A stretch of DNA of 64,000 nucleotides from Bacillota bacterium. GTDB lineage: Bacteria > Bacillota > Sulfobacillia > Sulfobacillales > Sulfobacillaceae. Location of the stretch: NCBI GenBank assembly GCA_021820965.1, contig JAKACZ010000013.1, forward strand, positions 1 through 64,000. The letters run 5' to 3'. The notes below the pieces were generated by a model. That model was given only the letters and a program-made list of their open reading frames with translations. It had not been told where the DNA came from and made no database searches. Below are positions 8,539 to 17,480 of the stretch, one piece after another; position 1 is the first letter of the stretch; the number at the start of each line of letters is the position of its first letter. The position numbers and the translations under genes were made by a program.

Positions 8539-9330
8539 TCATAGAGAATGAAACATGCGTCCGGCAGCCATCCCTACGCTGACGGCAATGCTGGCTGCCA
8601 CGACGAATTGCAGACCGCTGCGCCAGGGACTGTCATTGGTGACTTGTGCCTTTACCGCTCCCAGCGTGTACGCCGTGAACAGAGCTAAACCGATGGACCA
8701 GGGTAGGGCACTGGAGACACGCGCGGAGAGTACAAACGGCAACATAGGAGCCAATGAGCCAGCCAATACCGCAACGGCCATCAGCAACGCTGAGATCCAC
8801 GGGCTTTCAAGATGGTCCAGGCTCACGCCGAGTTTTTCCTTGACCAAAAATGTCACCCAGCGCCGCCGGTCGGACACAATGTGGCGCGTCATACGCGAGA
8901 TCAGGTCATCGGCCATGCCTTGTGCTTGATAGTAGGACGACACCTGTTGCTGCTTGATCTGAGGGTGCGTTTGAATGGCCTGATATTCCCGGTCGCGCTC
9001 CGCCAAAAGATATTGATTTTGTGCTGCAGTCGAGAGATATGCGCCCATTCCCATCGCGACCACGGCAGCCGTTGTGGCCGCCAACCCTGCGAGCAGCACT
9101 TGGTGCGCGCCCATTTGGGATGAAGCCACGCCCACAACCAAGCCGGTTATGGAAATGAGACCGTCGTTGACGCCAAACACAATTTCGCGAATCGCCTCGC
9201 GCCGAACGCCTTTGGAAATCGCTGCTGGTTGTCGGCCTGGCTGAGAGAAAATAATGTGTAACGACCTCCCTTTCGGTATCAGTATAGGGGCGTCGATGAA
9301 TGGAGTCATCTTAACAAGACTAAAACTCAT
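8539..9330 (-). CDS. VIT1/CCC1 family transporter (paralogue 1)
   Basis: This frame of up to 263 residues carries the family signature REAIREIVFGVNDGLISITG, followed by paired membrane helices (GMGAYLSTAAQNQYLLAERD) and three further hydrophobic helices to the C-terminus. The family moves Fe2+ or Mn2+ out of the cytosol or into compartments. The cytosolic metal-binding loop (about 115-150) is poor in Glu and rich in Gln (QIKQQQ), unlike the paralogue at 46284. The first 35 or so residues of the longest frame are not family-like. A TATACT box lies inside that stretch at about 9283-9288, with GGGAGGTCG near 9262-9270, so the true start may be internal and non-AUG. Confidence 0.8.
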   Translation of the reverse strand: MSFSLVKMTPFIDAPILIPKGRSLHIIFSQPGRQPAAISKGVRREAIREIVFGVNDGLISITGLVVGVASSQMGAHQVLLAGLAATTAAVVAMGMGAYLSTAAQNQYLLAERDREYQAIQTHPQIKQQQVSSYYQAQGMADDLISRMTRHIVSDRRRWVTFLVKEKLGVSLDHLESPWISALLMAVAVLAGSLAPMLPFVLSARVSSALPWSIGLALFTAYTLGAVKAQVTNDSPWRSGLQFVVAASIAVSVGMAAGRMFHSL

Positions 9331-10294
9331 TCTCAGGCTGGTTCAGTGAAGTCGATCACAATGCGGATTGTTTCGGGGCTACGACGTTATGGTTGCACGT
9401 GAGCGCGGACGGATGCGTCAGTTGTCAACTTTCAGATGCCTTTATGGGGCGATGAAAGCGGATGGAGACTGACACTTAGTCTTTCCCGACACGACCGACC
9501 GGAACTACGATACACCTTGGGGCGGCAACTTGGAGAAATGGCGGTGTGCCGGCAAAACAATCGTGGTGCACGAACCCGTTAAAGTAGTTAGCGTTGGAAT
9601 TCTATTATCGAGAGCGCCTGGGAAGCCGCTGAACCCGGCACCATCTACTTGTGCCCAGCCTCTGAGCCTGGGACATTGCCAAAAACCGGACGATTTACGC
9701 GATGGTTAAGGATGATCCGTCTCGGATGTCCCGTTCCGTGACCCGAATCTGATTTCTGATACATGCACCCAAGTTTTGCGGTTGTCGTTCACGATGAGCC
9801 GATGAACAGTCTCGATTACCGTCACGAACGTCAAGGGCAGGGGGAGATAACCGGAAGTGCGTAGTGATCGGCCAGACCCACCTCGGGAATGCACTGGATG
9901 TAAAGGGTCACAGCAACAAACAGTGCCGCGATTCGCGTCAACGAGAGGATGAGCCTTCCCCAGGATTCCCCGTTCTTAGGTTGGTTGTGTCCGGTGGGTA
10001 GGATCACGCCAATCGGGAGGTGCTCGGACAGCCCATGCGGTTCATCAATAACGTGGGCCAGACGGACAAGACGAATCAGGCCATCACGACCGACAAGCAG
10101 GTGGCGGCCGTGATCATAGGCTGTGTCGTCCACTAGCTAGGCACTGTGCTTAATTGATTATCGATCGTTTGGGCATGTTGGTGAATGACAAAGTGGAAAG
10201 CGCGTGAAAAAATAGAACTGATCGAGAATACGCTGTTATCGCGTACCGATCGGTAATTCCCGAATCTATCCTTGCCTTTAGGAGAGATTGGCTG
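9331..10294. other. 964-nt gap without a supportable gene
   Basis: A 100-codon minus-strand frame at 9831-10133 contains one hydrophobic stretch (LTRIAALFVAVTLYI) but no ribosome binding site or recognised family. Other frames are short and overlapping. The segment separates the metal transporter from decayed aminotransferase and aldehyde dehydrogenase genes and looks like degraded accessory DNA. Confidence 0.4.
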
Positions 10295-10660
10295 TTGGTA
10301 ACCCGATGGGGACCTTACACCAATATGAAGAGCCTGATGAAAGACAGAGCGTTTTTGGTTGATCGGGCGGATGGCGTTTATGTGTTTGATCAGAACGGTC
10401 GGCGGTATCTGAACGCCACTGCTGGACTATGGCTGGCAGACGTGGGGTACAACCCCCGGGAAATCATTGATATTGATGCCATGCATCGTCAGGCGGAGCG
10501 TCTAGGCTGGTTTTCTTCATTTGGCGGAATGGCTAAACGCATGGCCGATCGGTTGGTGGAGGTCTTTGGCGCAGATAGTATGGGGACGGTATTCTTCAGC
10601 AATGACGGGTCGGAAGCGGTGGAAACCGCCTTGAACAGCGCACCGAGGTGCGACTCGGTG
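10295..10660 (+). pseudogene. Class III aminotransferase, N-terminal fragment
   Basis: About 115 residues match the N-terminus of omega-amino acid/class III PLP aminotransferases: a DGVYVFDQNGRRYLNATAGL strand pair, then GYNPREI, and VFFSNDGSEAVETALN, which is the conserved S-N-S/D-G-S-E-A-N/V-E segment before the PLP site. The sequence then breaks off into unrelated codons; the PLP lysine domain and C-terminus are missing. The frame starts at TTG or ATG near 10295-10325 behind a GGAGAG-type site. Family members use polyamines, beta-alanine or GABA as amino donor. It is non-functional as it stands. Confidence 0.7.
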
Positions 10661-10679
10661 ACCCCATGAACCCGCAGTC

Positions 10680-11165
10680 GACTTGGGTCCTGTCGCGTCG
10701 GCTGCAATGCCGCAAGGTGGATGGTTACGTGACCGCGGCACACGTCCCGCCGACCAGCCTCGGAGACATTTTTGCGCCCCGACGGTCACCAGCGCCGTTC
10801 CGATTGTGCACGAGAACGAAGTGTTCGGGTCGGTGCGGGTGGTTTTTCCGTTTGGAATGATCGAGGAAGCACTCACCTTGGCCAATGACGTGGATGCGGA
10901 TTGGCCTCCTCGGAATGGGCGCGGAGAGTCTGCGTCGAGGCCGCCACTTCAGCCGAGAACTCAAGTTCGGAGAGGTGTGGCTCAACGATTGCTTGCCGCT
11001 GACCTCGGAAATGCCCATGGCGGCGAGAAGCAAAACGGATTCGGCCACGACTTGAGTCGGTACTCGTTAGAAGAATACGCCACGCTGAAACATGTCATGG
11101 CGGATTGGGAGAACGAGACAGTCAAGGGATGGCACTTCACCATTCTTGGGGACGCACAGGAATAG
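10680..11165 (+). pseudogene. Aldehyde dehydrogenase, C-terminal fragment with frameshifts
   Basis: Pieces in two or three frames reconstruct the end of an NAD-dependent aldehyde dehydrogenase of the betaine/aminobutyraldehyde type. One frame gives CAPTVTSAVPIVHENEVFGS and a VVFPFG..EEALTLAND segment. A second frame gives FSRELKFGEVWLNDCLPLTS. A return to the first frame gives HGGEKQNGFGHDLSRYSLEE and YATLKHVMAD. The catalytic Cys and Glu region is absent. With the adjacent aminotransferase fragment it looks like the collapsed remains of an amine-to-acid catabolic pair. Confidence 0.75.
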
Positions 11166-11488
11166 CCGTCGGGTACAAGCGACGATCTTCGAAAGGGGGG
11201 AAATGCCGGATTGTGTGGTGAGGCAAAAAATGTGCGTCACTTCCATATAAAATAGAGAATCTTAGGCTTGTGGTTCAAGGAATTTTCCCGCTTAATCACG
11301 AATTTTCCCGTACATGTGGTGTTGGGGCCACATTTCCGATGGGCGCATAACGGGTGCGTGGGTGGTAAGTTATCAGCGTAATTATCTATTGAGTCGGCCG
11401 TCTTCGTTACACACCGCGATAACAACTGTCGCGTTGAACCGCACCGCCCATCAATTCTTGTGTGACGGAGTTTACGAAAGGAGTATTT
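11166..11488 (+). promoter_or_regulatory. Leader of the saccharopine dehydrogenase-like gene with a direct repeat
   Basis: This intergenic stretch has an exact 11-bp direct repeat GAATTTTCCCG at 11280-11290 and 11300-11310. The 20-bp spacing is about two helical turns, so both copies lie on the same DNA face. An AT-rich patch (TATAAAATAG) lies at about 11246-11255. The repeat could be a binding site for a transcription factor controlling the gene at 11489. No other gene is visible. Confidence 0.35.
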
Positions 11489-12727
11489 ATGAGTACCGAT
11501 CAAAAACGTGGCGTGATGGTATTAGGGGCTGGAGGCGTTGGCGAAGTCGTCGCCAAGGGCCTGCGACGCCTGCCCCAGGTATCTTCGATTATGGTGGGAG
11601 ACATCGCCGAAGAAAGGGCTCAAGCCGTTGTTGCCGCATTAAATGATCGACGGGCTCGCGCGGTTAAGGTGGATGCCCGTGATACCGAGGCCGTATATCG
11701 AGCCATTCCAGCGGACTGCGCAATTGTCATCCATGCGGGAATTCCCCGATTTAATTTGACTGTGATGGAGGCCTGTCTCAAGGCGAACGTGCACTATATG
11801 GATATGGCCGCTGACGGTCCCGTCGAGTTACCCGGACTGGTTACAGTCCAGCAGCAAATCGGAGCATATCACGACCGTTTCAAAGAACAGGGCTTACTGG
11901 CACTCTTAGGTATCGGCGTTGATCCCGGTGTGACCAATATCTTGGCGCGTTGGGCCGTCGACCATCTGGCCTCGGTTGAAGAAATTGTCGTCTATGACGG
12001 TGACAATTCGATGTTGAAGGCGAGTTATGCCTTTGCACTGCCGTTTTCTCCGGATACTAGCATTGAAGAATGTCTGCAACCCCCCTTATCCTATGTTCAT
12101 GGCAACTTTGTGGTTGGCACCCCATTAGAGACAGGGATTGAAACGTTTCGTTTTCCGGATCCCGTCGGCCCATTGACGGTACGTTCCGTCTCCCACGAGG
12201 AAGCAGGAACCCTTCCCATCTACCTTCCCAACAAAGGGCTCACCCGGTGCGAATTTAAATATGCGTTACCAGACGACTATGTGAATATTTTACGTGTCTT
12301 GAAAACCCTAGGCTTAGATTCGGAAGAGCCCATTGAGATTAAAGGCGTCAAAGTTGTGCCCAGAAATGTGGTTACCGCCCTGTTGCCCACTCCCGCTGAT
12401 TTGGCCCATGCCTTTGAAGGGACTTCTTGTGTGGGAACCTGGGTGCGTGGTCAGAACTATGAAGGGGATTCTGTTGAATGGTACCTGTATACGCTGGGTT
12501 CACACGCGACAAGCTGGGAGGATATGGAGGCCAATTGTACGGTGTGGCAAGCCGGGATTCCCTCAGTGATTGCTGTGGAGTTGATGTTGGACGGCGTGAT
12601 CACCGAAACTGGAGCATTAGTTCCGGAACAGTTGAACCCCGAACCGTGGATAAAGAAGCTGCCACAGTGGAAGATGCCTCTATATAAGCGGGAACTACAC
12701 TCTTCGGCATTAAAAGGTGTCTCTTAG
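11489..12727 (+). CDS. Saccharopine dehydrogenase family oxidoreductase
   Basis: This 412-residue protein begins with an NAD(P) Rossmann fold (VMVLGAGGVGEVVAKGL, residues 9-25) and carries the Lys9/saccharopine-dehydrogenase-type segments MEACLKANVHYMDMA, GIGVDPGVTNILARWAVDHL and a central catalytic domain with a DSVEWYLYT strand. Family members include saccharopine reductase, carboxynorspermidine dehydrogenase and lysine or homospermidine-related enzymes. ATG 11489 is set by a CGAAAGGAG ribosome binding site 6 nt upstream; the frame stays open 9 codons further back. It converges on a polyamine-type ABC operon across a shared terminator. A polyamine or diamine substrate is attractive but inferred. 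Confidence 0.8.
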   Translation: MSTDQKRGVMVLGAGGVGEVVAKGLRRLPQVSSIMVGDIAEERAQAVVAALNDRRARAVKVDARDTEAVYRAIPADCAIVIHAGIPRFNLTVMEACLKANVHYMDMAADGPVELPGLVTVQQQIGAYHDRFKEQGLLALLGIGVDPGVTNILARWAVDHLASVEEIVVYDGDNSMLKASYAFALPFSPDTSIEECLQPPLSYVHGNFVVGTPLETGIETFRFPDPVGPLTVRSVSHEEAGTLPIYLPNKGLTRCEFKYALPDDYVNILRVLKTLGLDSEEPIEIKGVKVVPRNVVTALLPTPADLAHAFEGTSCVGTWVRGQNYEGDSVEWYLYTLGSHATSWEDMEANCTVWQAGIPSVIAVELMLDGVITETGALVPEQLNPEPWIKKLPQWKMPLYKRELHSSALKGVS

Positions 12728-12767
12728 GCTCACCCCCTTGACACTGTCTCAAAATCCACGGTGAAAT

Positions 12768-12796
12768 AAGCCACCTCTCAAGGAGAGGTGGCTTTC
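12768..12796. terminator. Bidirectional intrinsic terminator
   Basis: A perfect 12-bp stem (AAGCCACCTCTC at 12768-12779, GAGAGGTGGCTT at 12783-12794) closes a 3-nt loop. It lies between the convergent saccharopine dehydrogenase-like gene and potD. The A-rich and T-rich stem ends allow termination from both sides. Confidence 0.8.
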
Positions 12797-12807
12797 CGTG
12801 AGTCACT

Positions 12808-13878
12808 TTACTTCGATTGCTTAAAGTTGTCCCAGATAGTATTGAACTGTTCGTTGGCCGACGCAGGAATGGCAGTCATGACTTCCCCTTGAGTGATCAC
12901 CCACTTTGGAGGGTTAAGCCAGGGGTTCTGCAGAAGGCTCTTGTTGATGTACGGATTAGCTGCCGTATTGGGATCTGAATACTCTTCCGCGTTTTCCAAT
13001 TCCGCGCTAATTTTGGGTGACAACAAGAAGTTGATAAAGAGCTCGGCCGTGTACTTGTGCTGAGATGTGGTCGGTATAATGAAGTTGTCGAACCACTTGT
13101 TCACACCTGACTTGGGAAACACAGGAAGAATCCAGGGATCTTGACTATACGCCAGAGCCCCTTCGCCACTCCAGACAATACCCGCCGTGGCTTCTCCGTT
13201 CAACAGTTGGACGTGGGGATCATTGCTGTTGAACACCTTCACCTGAGGCCGAAATTGATCAAGTGTTTTTTGTGCCTGATTCAATGCTGCAGAATTGGTG
13301 TCGTTGAGGTTGTGCCCATTAATCATCAACCCGATGCCCACCAATGTGCGAGGTGAATCGACCACCACCAGGTTGTTTTTAAACACGGGATTCAAGAGAC
13401 TGCGATACCCCGTGACTGGCACATGAACTGCATGGGTATTGACCGCAATTGGTACTGTACCCCAGAGATATGGAATCGAATATGCGCTGTGCGGGTCAAA
13501 TGCCAAGTTGCGAAACGGCGGTGCGATATTCTTGAAGTTCGGGATGTCGGAGAAGTTGAGCTTGTCCAACAACCGCAACTTTATCATGGTTTGAACCATG
13601 TAATCACTGGCCACCGCGACATCAAACTGCTGTCCCGCTTGCATCTTTGCCAATAATTCGGCATTGCTGGGATAAGTCGAGTAGTTGATCTGAACATGGT
13701 ATTTGTTCTCGAACTGGTGCAAGATCTTGTGTGGCAAGTACGCTGCGAAGTTGCCGACATTAAGTACCGATGAGATGGTGTGGGAATTGGCGGAAGATGA
13801 ACTACTTCCGCTTCCGCATCCCGCCAGGATAGAGGCCAAAAGCATGGCACTCATGCTCGACCAGAGCGATTTACGCAT
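12808..13878 (-). CDS. potD: Polyamine-type ABC transporter, substrate-binding lipoprotein
   Basis: This 356-residue lipoprotein has a signal peptide with lipobox LAGC (Cys near residue 21) and a Ser-rich linker. The mature domain has PotD/PotF features: a VGNFAAYLPHKILHQFENKY N-terminal lobe, the QFDVAVASDYMVQTMI stretch and a SIPYLWGTVPIAVNT hinge. It would capture spermidine, putrescine or a related cation outside the membrane. It is the last gene of a leftward potA-potB-potC-potD operon, 107 nt after potC, and shares a terminator with the convergent dehydrogenase gene. Substrate specificity is not fixed by sequence. Confidence 0.88.
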   Translation of the reverse strand: MRKSLWSSMSAMLLASILAGCGSGSSSSSANSHTISSVLNVGNFAAYLPHKILHQFENKYHVQINYSTYPSNAELLAKMQAGQQFDVAVASDYMVQTMIKLRLLDKLNFSDIPNFKNIAPPFRNLAFDPHSAYSIPYLWGTVPIAVNTHAVHVPVTGYRSLLNPVFKNNLVVVDSPRTLVGIGLMINGHNLNDTNSAALNQAQKTLDQFRPQVKVFNSNDPHVQLLNGEATAGIVWSGEGALAYSQDPWILPVFPKSGVNKWFDNFIIPTTSQHKYTAELFINFLLSPKISAELENAEEYSDPNTAANPYINKSLLQNPWLNPPKWVITQGEVMTAIPASANEQFNTIWDNFKQSK

Positions 13879-13985
13879 TGACTCAAGTCCTCCTTTTCTT
13901 TACATCGCAAATCCGTGAACGTGACCCGTATGGTGGTGTCTGGGCGCCCTTCACCTCCCTTGCCGTATGGCGCGTGCTGATCTGA

Positions 13986-14804
13986 TCACCGAGCCTGCGC
14001 TCGCATGCGTTGGGTGCGATGGCCAATAAACACGATGGCCAGTGTCGCTAACACAATCACAGTAGACAAGGCATTGACCGAAGGATTGACTCCGTGGCGA
14101 AGCATGCCATAAATTTGCACCGGCAGCGGAGTGTTCCCGGAGCCGTCGAGAAAAAAGCTTGTGGTAAAGTCATCAAAGGATTGGGAAAATGACAACAACG
14201 CGCCGACGATGATGCCCGGCAGGATGACAGGTATGGTGACACGCCACAGCGTCTGCAGTTCGCTCGCGCCTAAATCGCGCGCCGCTTCCTCCAATGTGGT
14301 GTCGAAGCCAGCCATTGAGGCGCGGACAACCAAGACCACATACGGAATCGTAAACGTGGTATGACCGACAACCATAGCCGGCACGCCAAGTGGGACACCC
14401 ATATGCGGAAGATAAATTAACAATGCCACAGCCATGACGATTTCTGGAATGACTATAGGGACATAAAGAAAGTAAGTAAGTGCCTTCTTGCCCCAGAAAT
14501 TGTAGCGGTGCAATGCAATGCCGCCCATAGTTCCCAAAATCGTGGAAACAATGGTCTGGAGGATACCCACTTCCAGGCTAATGATCAGTGAATGCAGCAA
14601 GGTGGGTTCTTGCAAAAGTACTCGATACCAATTTAGTGTGAAGCCTGTCCACAAAGCACTCAAATAGGAGGTGTTGAACGAAAACACGATCAGCACCACG
14701 ATCGGCACGTACAAAAACGAAAGTACCAAGATAAGGATGATTTGTTGAATCCACTGGCTTGAGGGTGCCTTCGGCAGCCGAGCGCTGGTTGTCATCGTGG
14801 CCAT
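13986..14804 (-). CDS. potC: Polyamine-type ABC transporter, permease
   Basis: This 272-residue permease has about six membrane helices and the BPD inner-membrane signature EEAARDLGASELQTLWRVTIP at about residues 170-190, which is the EAA loop that docks on the ATPase. N-terminal residues run into the first helix at LILVLSFLYVPIVVLIVFSF. The start codon overlaps the potB stop by one base (TGATG), a translational-coupling arrangement. It forms the channel with PotB. Confidence 0.9.
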   Translation of the reverse strand: MATMTTSARLPKAPSSQWIQQIILILVLSFLYVPIVVLIVFSFNTSYLSALWTGFTLNWYRVLLQEPTLLHSLIISLEVGILQTIVSTILGTMGGIALHRYNFWGKKALTYFLYVPIVIPEIVMAVALLIYLPHMGVPLGVPAMVVGHTTFTIPYVVLVVRASMAGFDTTLEEAARDLGASELQTLWRVTIPVILPGIIVGALLSFSQSFDDFTTSFFLDGSGNTPLPVQIYGMLRHGVNPSVNALSTVIVLATLAIVFIGHRTQRMRAQAR

Positions 14805-15727
14805 CAGGAACTGCCCTCCTCGAGAAACGCGTTGTTCATGTATCGGGAACTAAAACCAATGAGAATCAACGTAATCACGATGACTATAGCCGAAGCGGCT
14901 GCTCCGAAAGGCCAATTGTCAGCCGCGAGAAATTGAGATTCAATGAAATTGCCCACCAGCACAACCCCGCCACCCCCCATGAGCAGGGGAATGAAGAACG
15001 TGCCTAAGGTCGGGATAAACACTAAAAGGCTCCCCGTTGCAATGCCGGGAATCGTCAGCGGCGCCACGACCCGCCAGAATGTCTTGCCGGCACCAGCACC
15101 AAGGTCGTGCGCGGCCTCCATGTATTCGGGATGCTCCATGACACCTTGAAGTGACGCGAATAACGGGAGAATCATATAAGGCAACATGCTATAAAACTGG
15201 CCAACATACGTAGCCCCCAACGTATACAACATGTTGAGCGGTTGATGGATAAGGTGCAAACTTAATAGAATCGAGTTAATGAATCCTTCAGTACTCATAA
15301 GGAACATCAAAGCAAACGTACGGATGAGTGAGCTGGTCCAAAAAGGCACAATGACCAAGAACAGCAATACCAGCTTGCGCCTCGGAGATGAGGTGGCAAT
15401 AACATAGGCAAACGGATAGCCCACCACCAAACAAAAGATGGTCACTAAGACAGAGAAGATAAGCGAATCGACGATAACCTTGAATTCTATCCAATGAAAA
15501 AGAAGGCGGTAGTTGGACAGGGTAAAGTGATAGACGATCCCGCCATACCCCCCGACTTGCATAAAACTCACGAAGAGCATGTATACATTGGGAATGCCAA
15601 AGAAAACAACCATCCATAAGACAATGGGCAGGATTATCGCCCATCGCTTCCGTTTGAGCCAAGCAAATCGCTGACGACGGGGGTGTTCGTCGATTGGGAG
15701 AATGTGAGTGAGCGGTTGGGTTCCCAT
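14804..15727 (-). CDS. potB: Polyamine-type ABC transporter, permease
   Basis: This 307-residue permease has about six membrane helices, beginning IILPIVLWMVVFFGIPNVYM, and an EAA loop (MEAAHDLGAGAGKTFWRVVA). It pairs with PotC. A strong GGAGAGGAGG site stands 9-10 nt before ATG 15727, which supports this start even though it places the first 94 nt inside the end of potA. Later in-frame Met codons are far downstream, within the first membrane region. Confidence 0.9.
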   Translation of the reverse strand: MGTQPLTHILPIDEHPRRQRFAWLKRKRWAIILPIVLWMVVFFGIPNVYMLFVSFMQVGGYGGIVYHFTLSNYRLLFHWIEFKVIVDSLIFSVLVTIFCLVVGYPFAYVIATSSPRRKLVLLFLVIVPFWTSSLIRTFALMFLMSTEGFINSILLSLHLIHQPLNMLYTLGATYVGQFYSMLPYMILPLFASLQGVMEHPEYMEAAHDLGAGAGKTFWRVVAPLTIPGIATGSLLVFIPTLGTFFIPLLMGGGGVVLVGNFIESQFLAADNWPFGAAASAIVIVITLILIGFSSRYMNNAFLEEGSS

Positions 15728-16761
15728 GCCAAGTCAACCTCCTCTCCGATAGAAAACTCATCATTTCGGGTGCCATGCACCAAGCACTGCATCGTGAGTT
15801 CGTCGTTGATGCGAACCCAAATACGGATTTGAGATCCGGCAAATACGCGCTCGGTAATAGTTCCGCGGCAGATTGGATTTCCTTCGAAGTGCCCCAGTCG
15901 TATGGCTTCCGGTCGAATGCTGAGCACGACCGAGGAACCCACCACGTGTGTCTTATCCGTCGGTACCTTGGTTAAAAAATGGGGCGTTTGAACAATCGCA
16001 TGTCCGTTAACAATATCGACCAACACCCCTTCTAAAAGATTGGTTTCTCCAATGAAACTAGCCACTGCCGGCGTCGCGGGATTCGCATACAATTCTTCGG
16101 GGCTGGCGTATTGAAGCAACTGACCATTAGCCAGTACGCCAATTCGGTCGGACATGCTCATGGCTTCTTCCTGGTCATGCGTAACATAAACAAACGTAAT
16201 GCCCAACTCGCGATGCAGTCGCTTCAGTTCCAACTGCATTTCCTTTCGCAGTTTGAGGTCGAGGGCGCTTAGGGGTTCGTCCAACAACAAGACCTTGGGT
16301 CGATTGATAATGGCCCGAGCAATCGCCACGCGCTGTTGTTGGCCGCCGCTGAGTTGGCGAATCCGACGGGCTGAGAAATTCTCTAGACCGACCATGCTAA
16401 GCGCGTCGTGCACGCGTTGGCGAATGAGATGATCCGGAACTTTTTTAATGCGCAAGCCAAAGGCGACATTGTCAAGTACGTTGAGATGAGGAAACAGAGC
16501 ATAGTTTTGAAATACCGAATTGACAGGACGGAGGTTGGCCGGAACAGTGGTCATGTCCACGCCGTCAATGGTGACGCGCCCTTCGGTAACGTCCTCAAAC
16601 CCTGCAATCATCCGCAAGATAGTGGTTTTGCCGGATCCGCTGGCGCCCAATAAGGTAACAAATTCGCCTTGAAAGATATCTAGGGAAAAATCACGAATGA
16701 CCTGAGTGTCGGCGAAGTTTTTGGTCACATTATGCAGCCCGATCATCACAGCACCTGGCAC
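15634..16761 (-). CDS. potA: Polyamine-type ABC transporter, ATP-binding protein
   Basis: This 375-residue ATPase has Walker A GASGSGKTT near residue 36, Q-loop FQNYALFPHL, signature LSGGQQQRVAIARA, Walker B LLLDEPLSALD and a C-terminal TOBE-type domain (IRPEAIRLG and later strands). It drives import through PotBC. The start is GTG 16761 behind an AGGGAGAGGGG site. About 25 residues at the end (after DLAWEPNRSLTF) extend past the usual TOBE end and overlap the potB start. It is the first gene of the operon. Confidence 0.92.
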   Translation of the reverse strand: MPGAVMIGLHNVTKNFADTQVIRDFSLDIFQGEFVTLLGASGSGKTTILRMIAGFEDVTEGRVTIDGVDMTTVPANLRPVNSVFQNYALFPHLNVLDNVAFGLRIKKVPDHLIRQRVHDALSMVGLENFSARRIRQLSGGQQQRVAIARAIINRPKVLLLDEPLSALDLKLRKEMQLELKRLHRELGITFVYVTHDQEEAMSMSDRIGVLANGQLLQYASPEELYANPATPAVASFIGETNLLEGVLVDIVNGHAIVQTPHFLTKVPTDKTHVVGSSVVLSIRPEAIRLGHFEGNPICRGTITERVFAGSQIRIWVRINDELTMQCLVHGTRNDEFSIGEEVDLAWEPNRSLTFSQSTNTPVVSDLLGSNGSDGR

Positions 16762-17480
16762 GTAGAAAGCCCCTCTCCCTATAGTTCTGACTTTAAAGCT
16801 CTAAATGGGCGCAATAGACAGGTTATTACAAATAAAGTTCGATAAAGGTAATCGTGAACCCTTCATCGCATTGAACAATGTGAGAGAGGGATTTGCATCC
16901 TTCTGCACAATTTGATGGTCGAGTAGCGTCACCCCAACCATCTTTTCCCAACGTTTTGAAATTTTTGCCGTGGTTTTTGGCGTCCATGACAGAAACGTCG
17001 GGACCACCATAAAGTTGCAAAAAGCATCCGGCCTCCCATTGACCTGGTGCCATTGGGTTCGGAACAATAGGCCAACGGCGGCGACAGTCTCAGGTTCCCG
17101 AGGCACCCACCACAAACTCCTGTACGCATTCTGAATAGCCGAGAGAATTCCGTGGGGGAACAGGGTGCTAATCAGAGCATACGCCCCAAGGCAGAGTCAC
17201 GAAAGAGGCCCTATTTTCATGCGCGCAGGTTGCCGGGCGCGGCGCGGCATGGGGAACTGGTGAGAAATCGAGCTCTTTTAAGTGGCTCCCTATGAATTTT
17301 GCATCTATCACGCAATTGGTGATGAGAATCTTCGAAATCCCTACGCACTTCACGATGGCCGGCGGGTTTTCTGAGAAAATTGGCCTGAAACCTTGGACCG
17401 AGCGAGTTGCTGACTGAACTTGACCGCGCGTAGGCTAGGTTTAAGGGTGAAGACGCCCTAGTTGTGGCATAAAGGAGACG
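16762..17480. other. 719-nt gap without a supportable gene
   Basis: The right 350 nt and the left flank have only short overlapping minus-strand frames, the longest being 104 codons at 16801-17115. No domain or ribosome binding site was recognised. The segment must hold the promoter of the leftward pot operon and that of the rightward MFS gene, but no convincing -35/-10 pair was identified. Confidence 0.4.

Noticed and set aside
9831-10133. 100-codon minus-strand frame with one hydrophobic stretch.
   Set aside because: No ribosome binding site or recognisable domain, and neighbouring sequence is decayed.
16801-17115. 104-codon minus-strand frame upstream of potA.
   Set aside because: Overlapped by other frames of similar length and without any domain; treated as chance.
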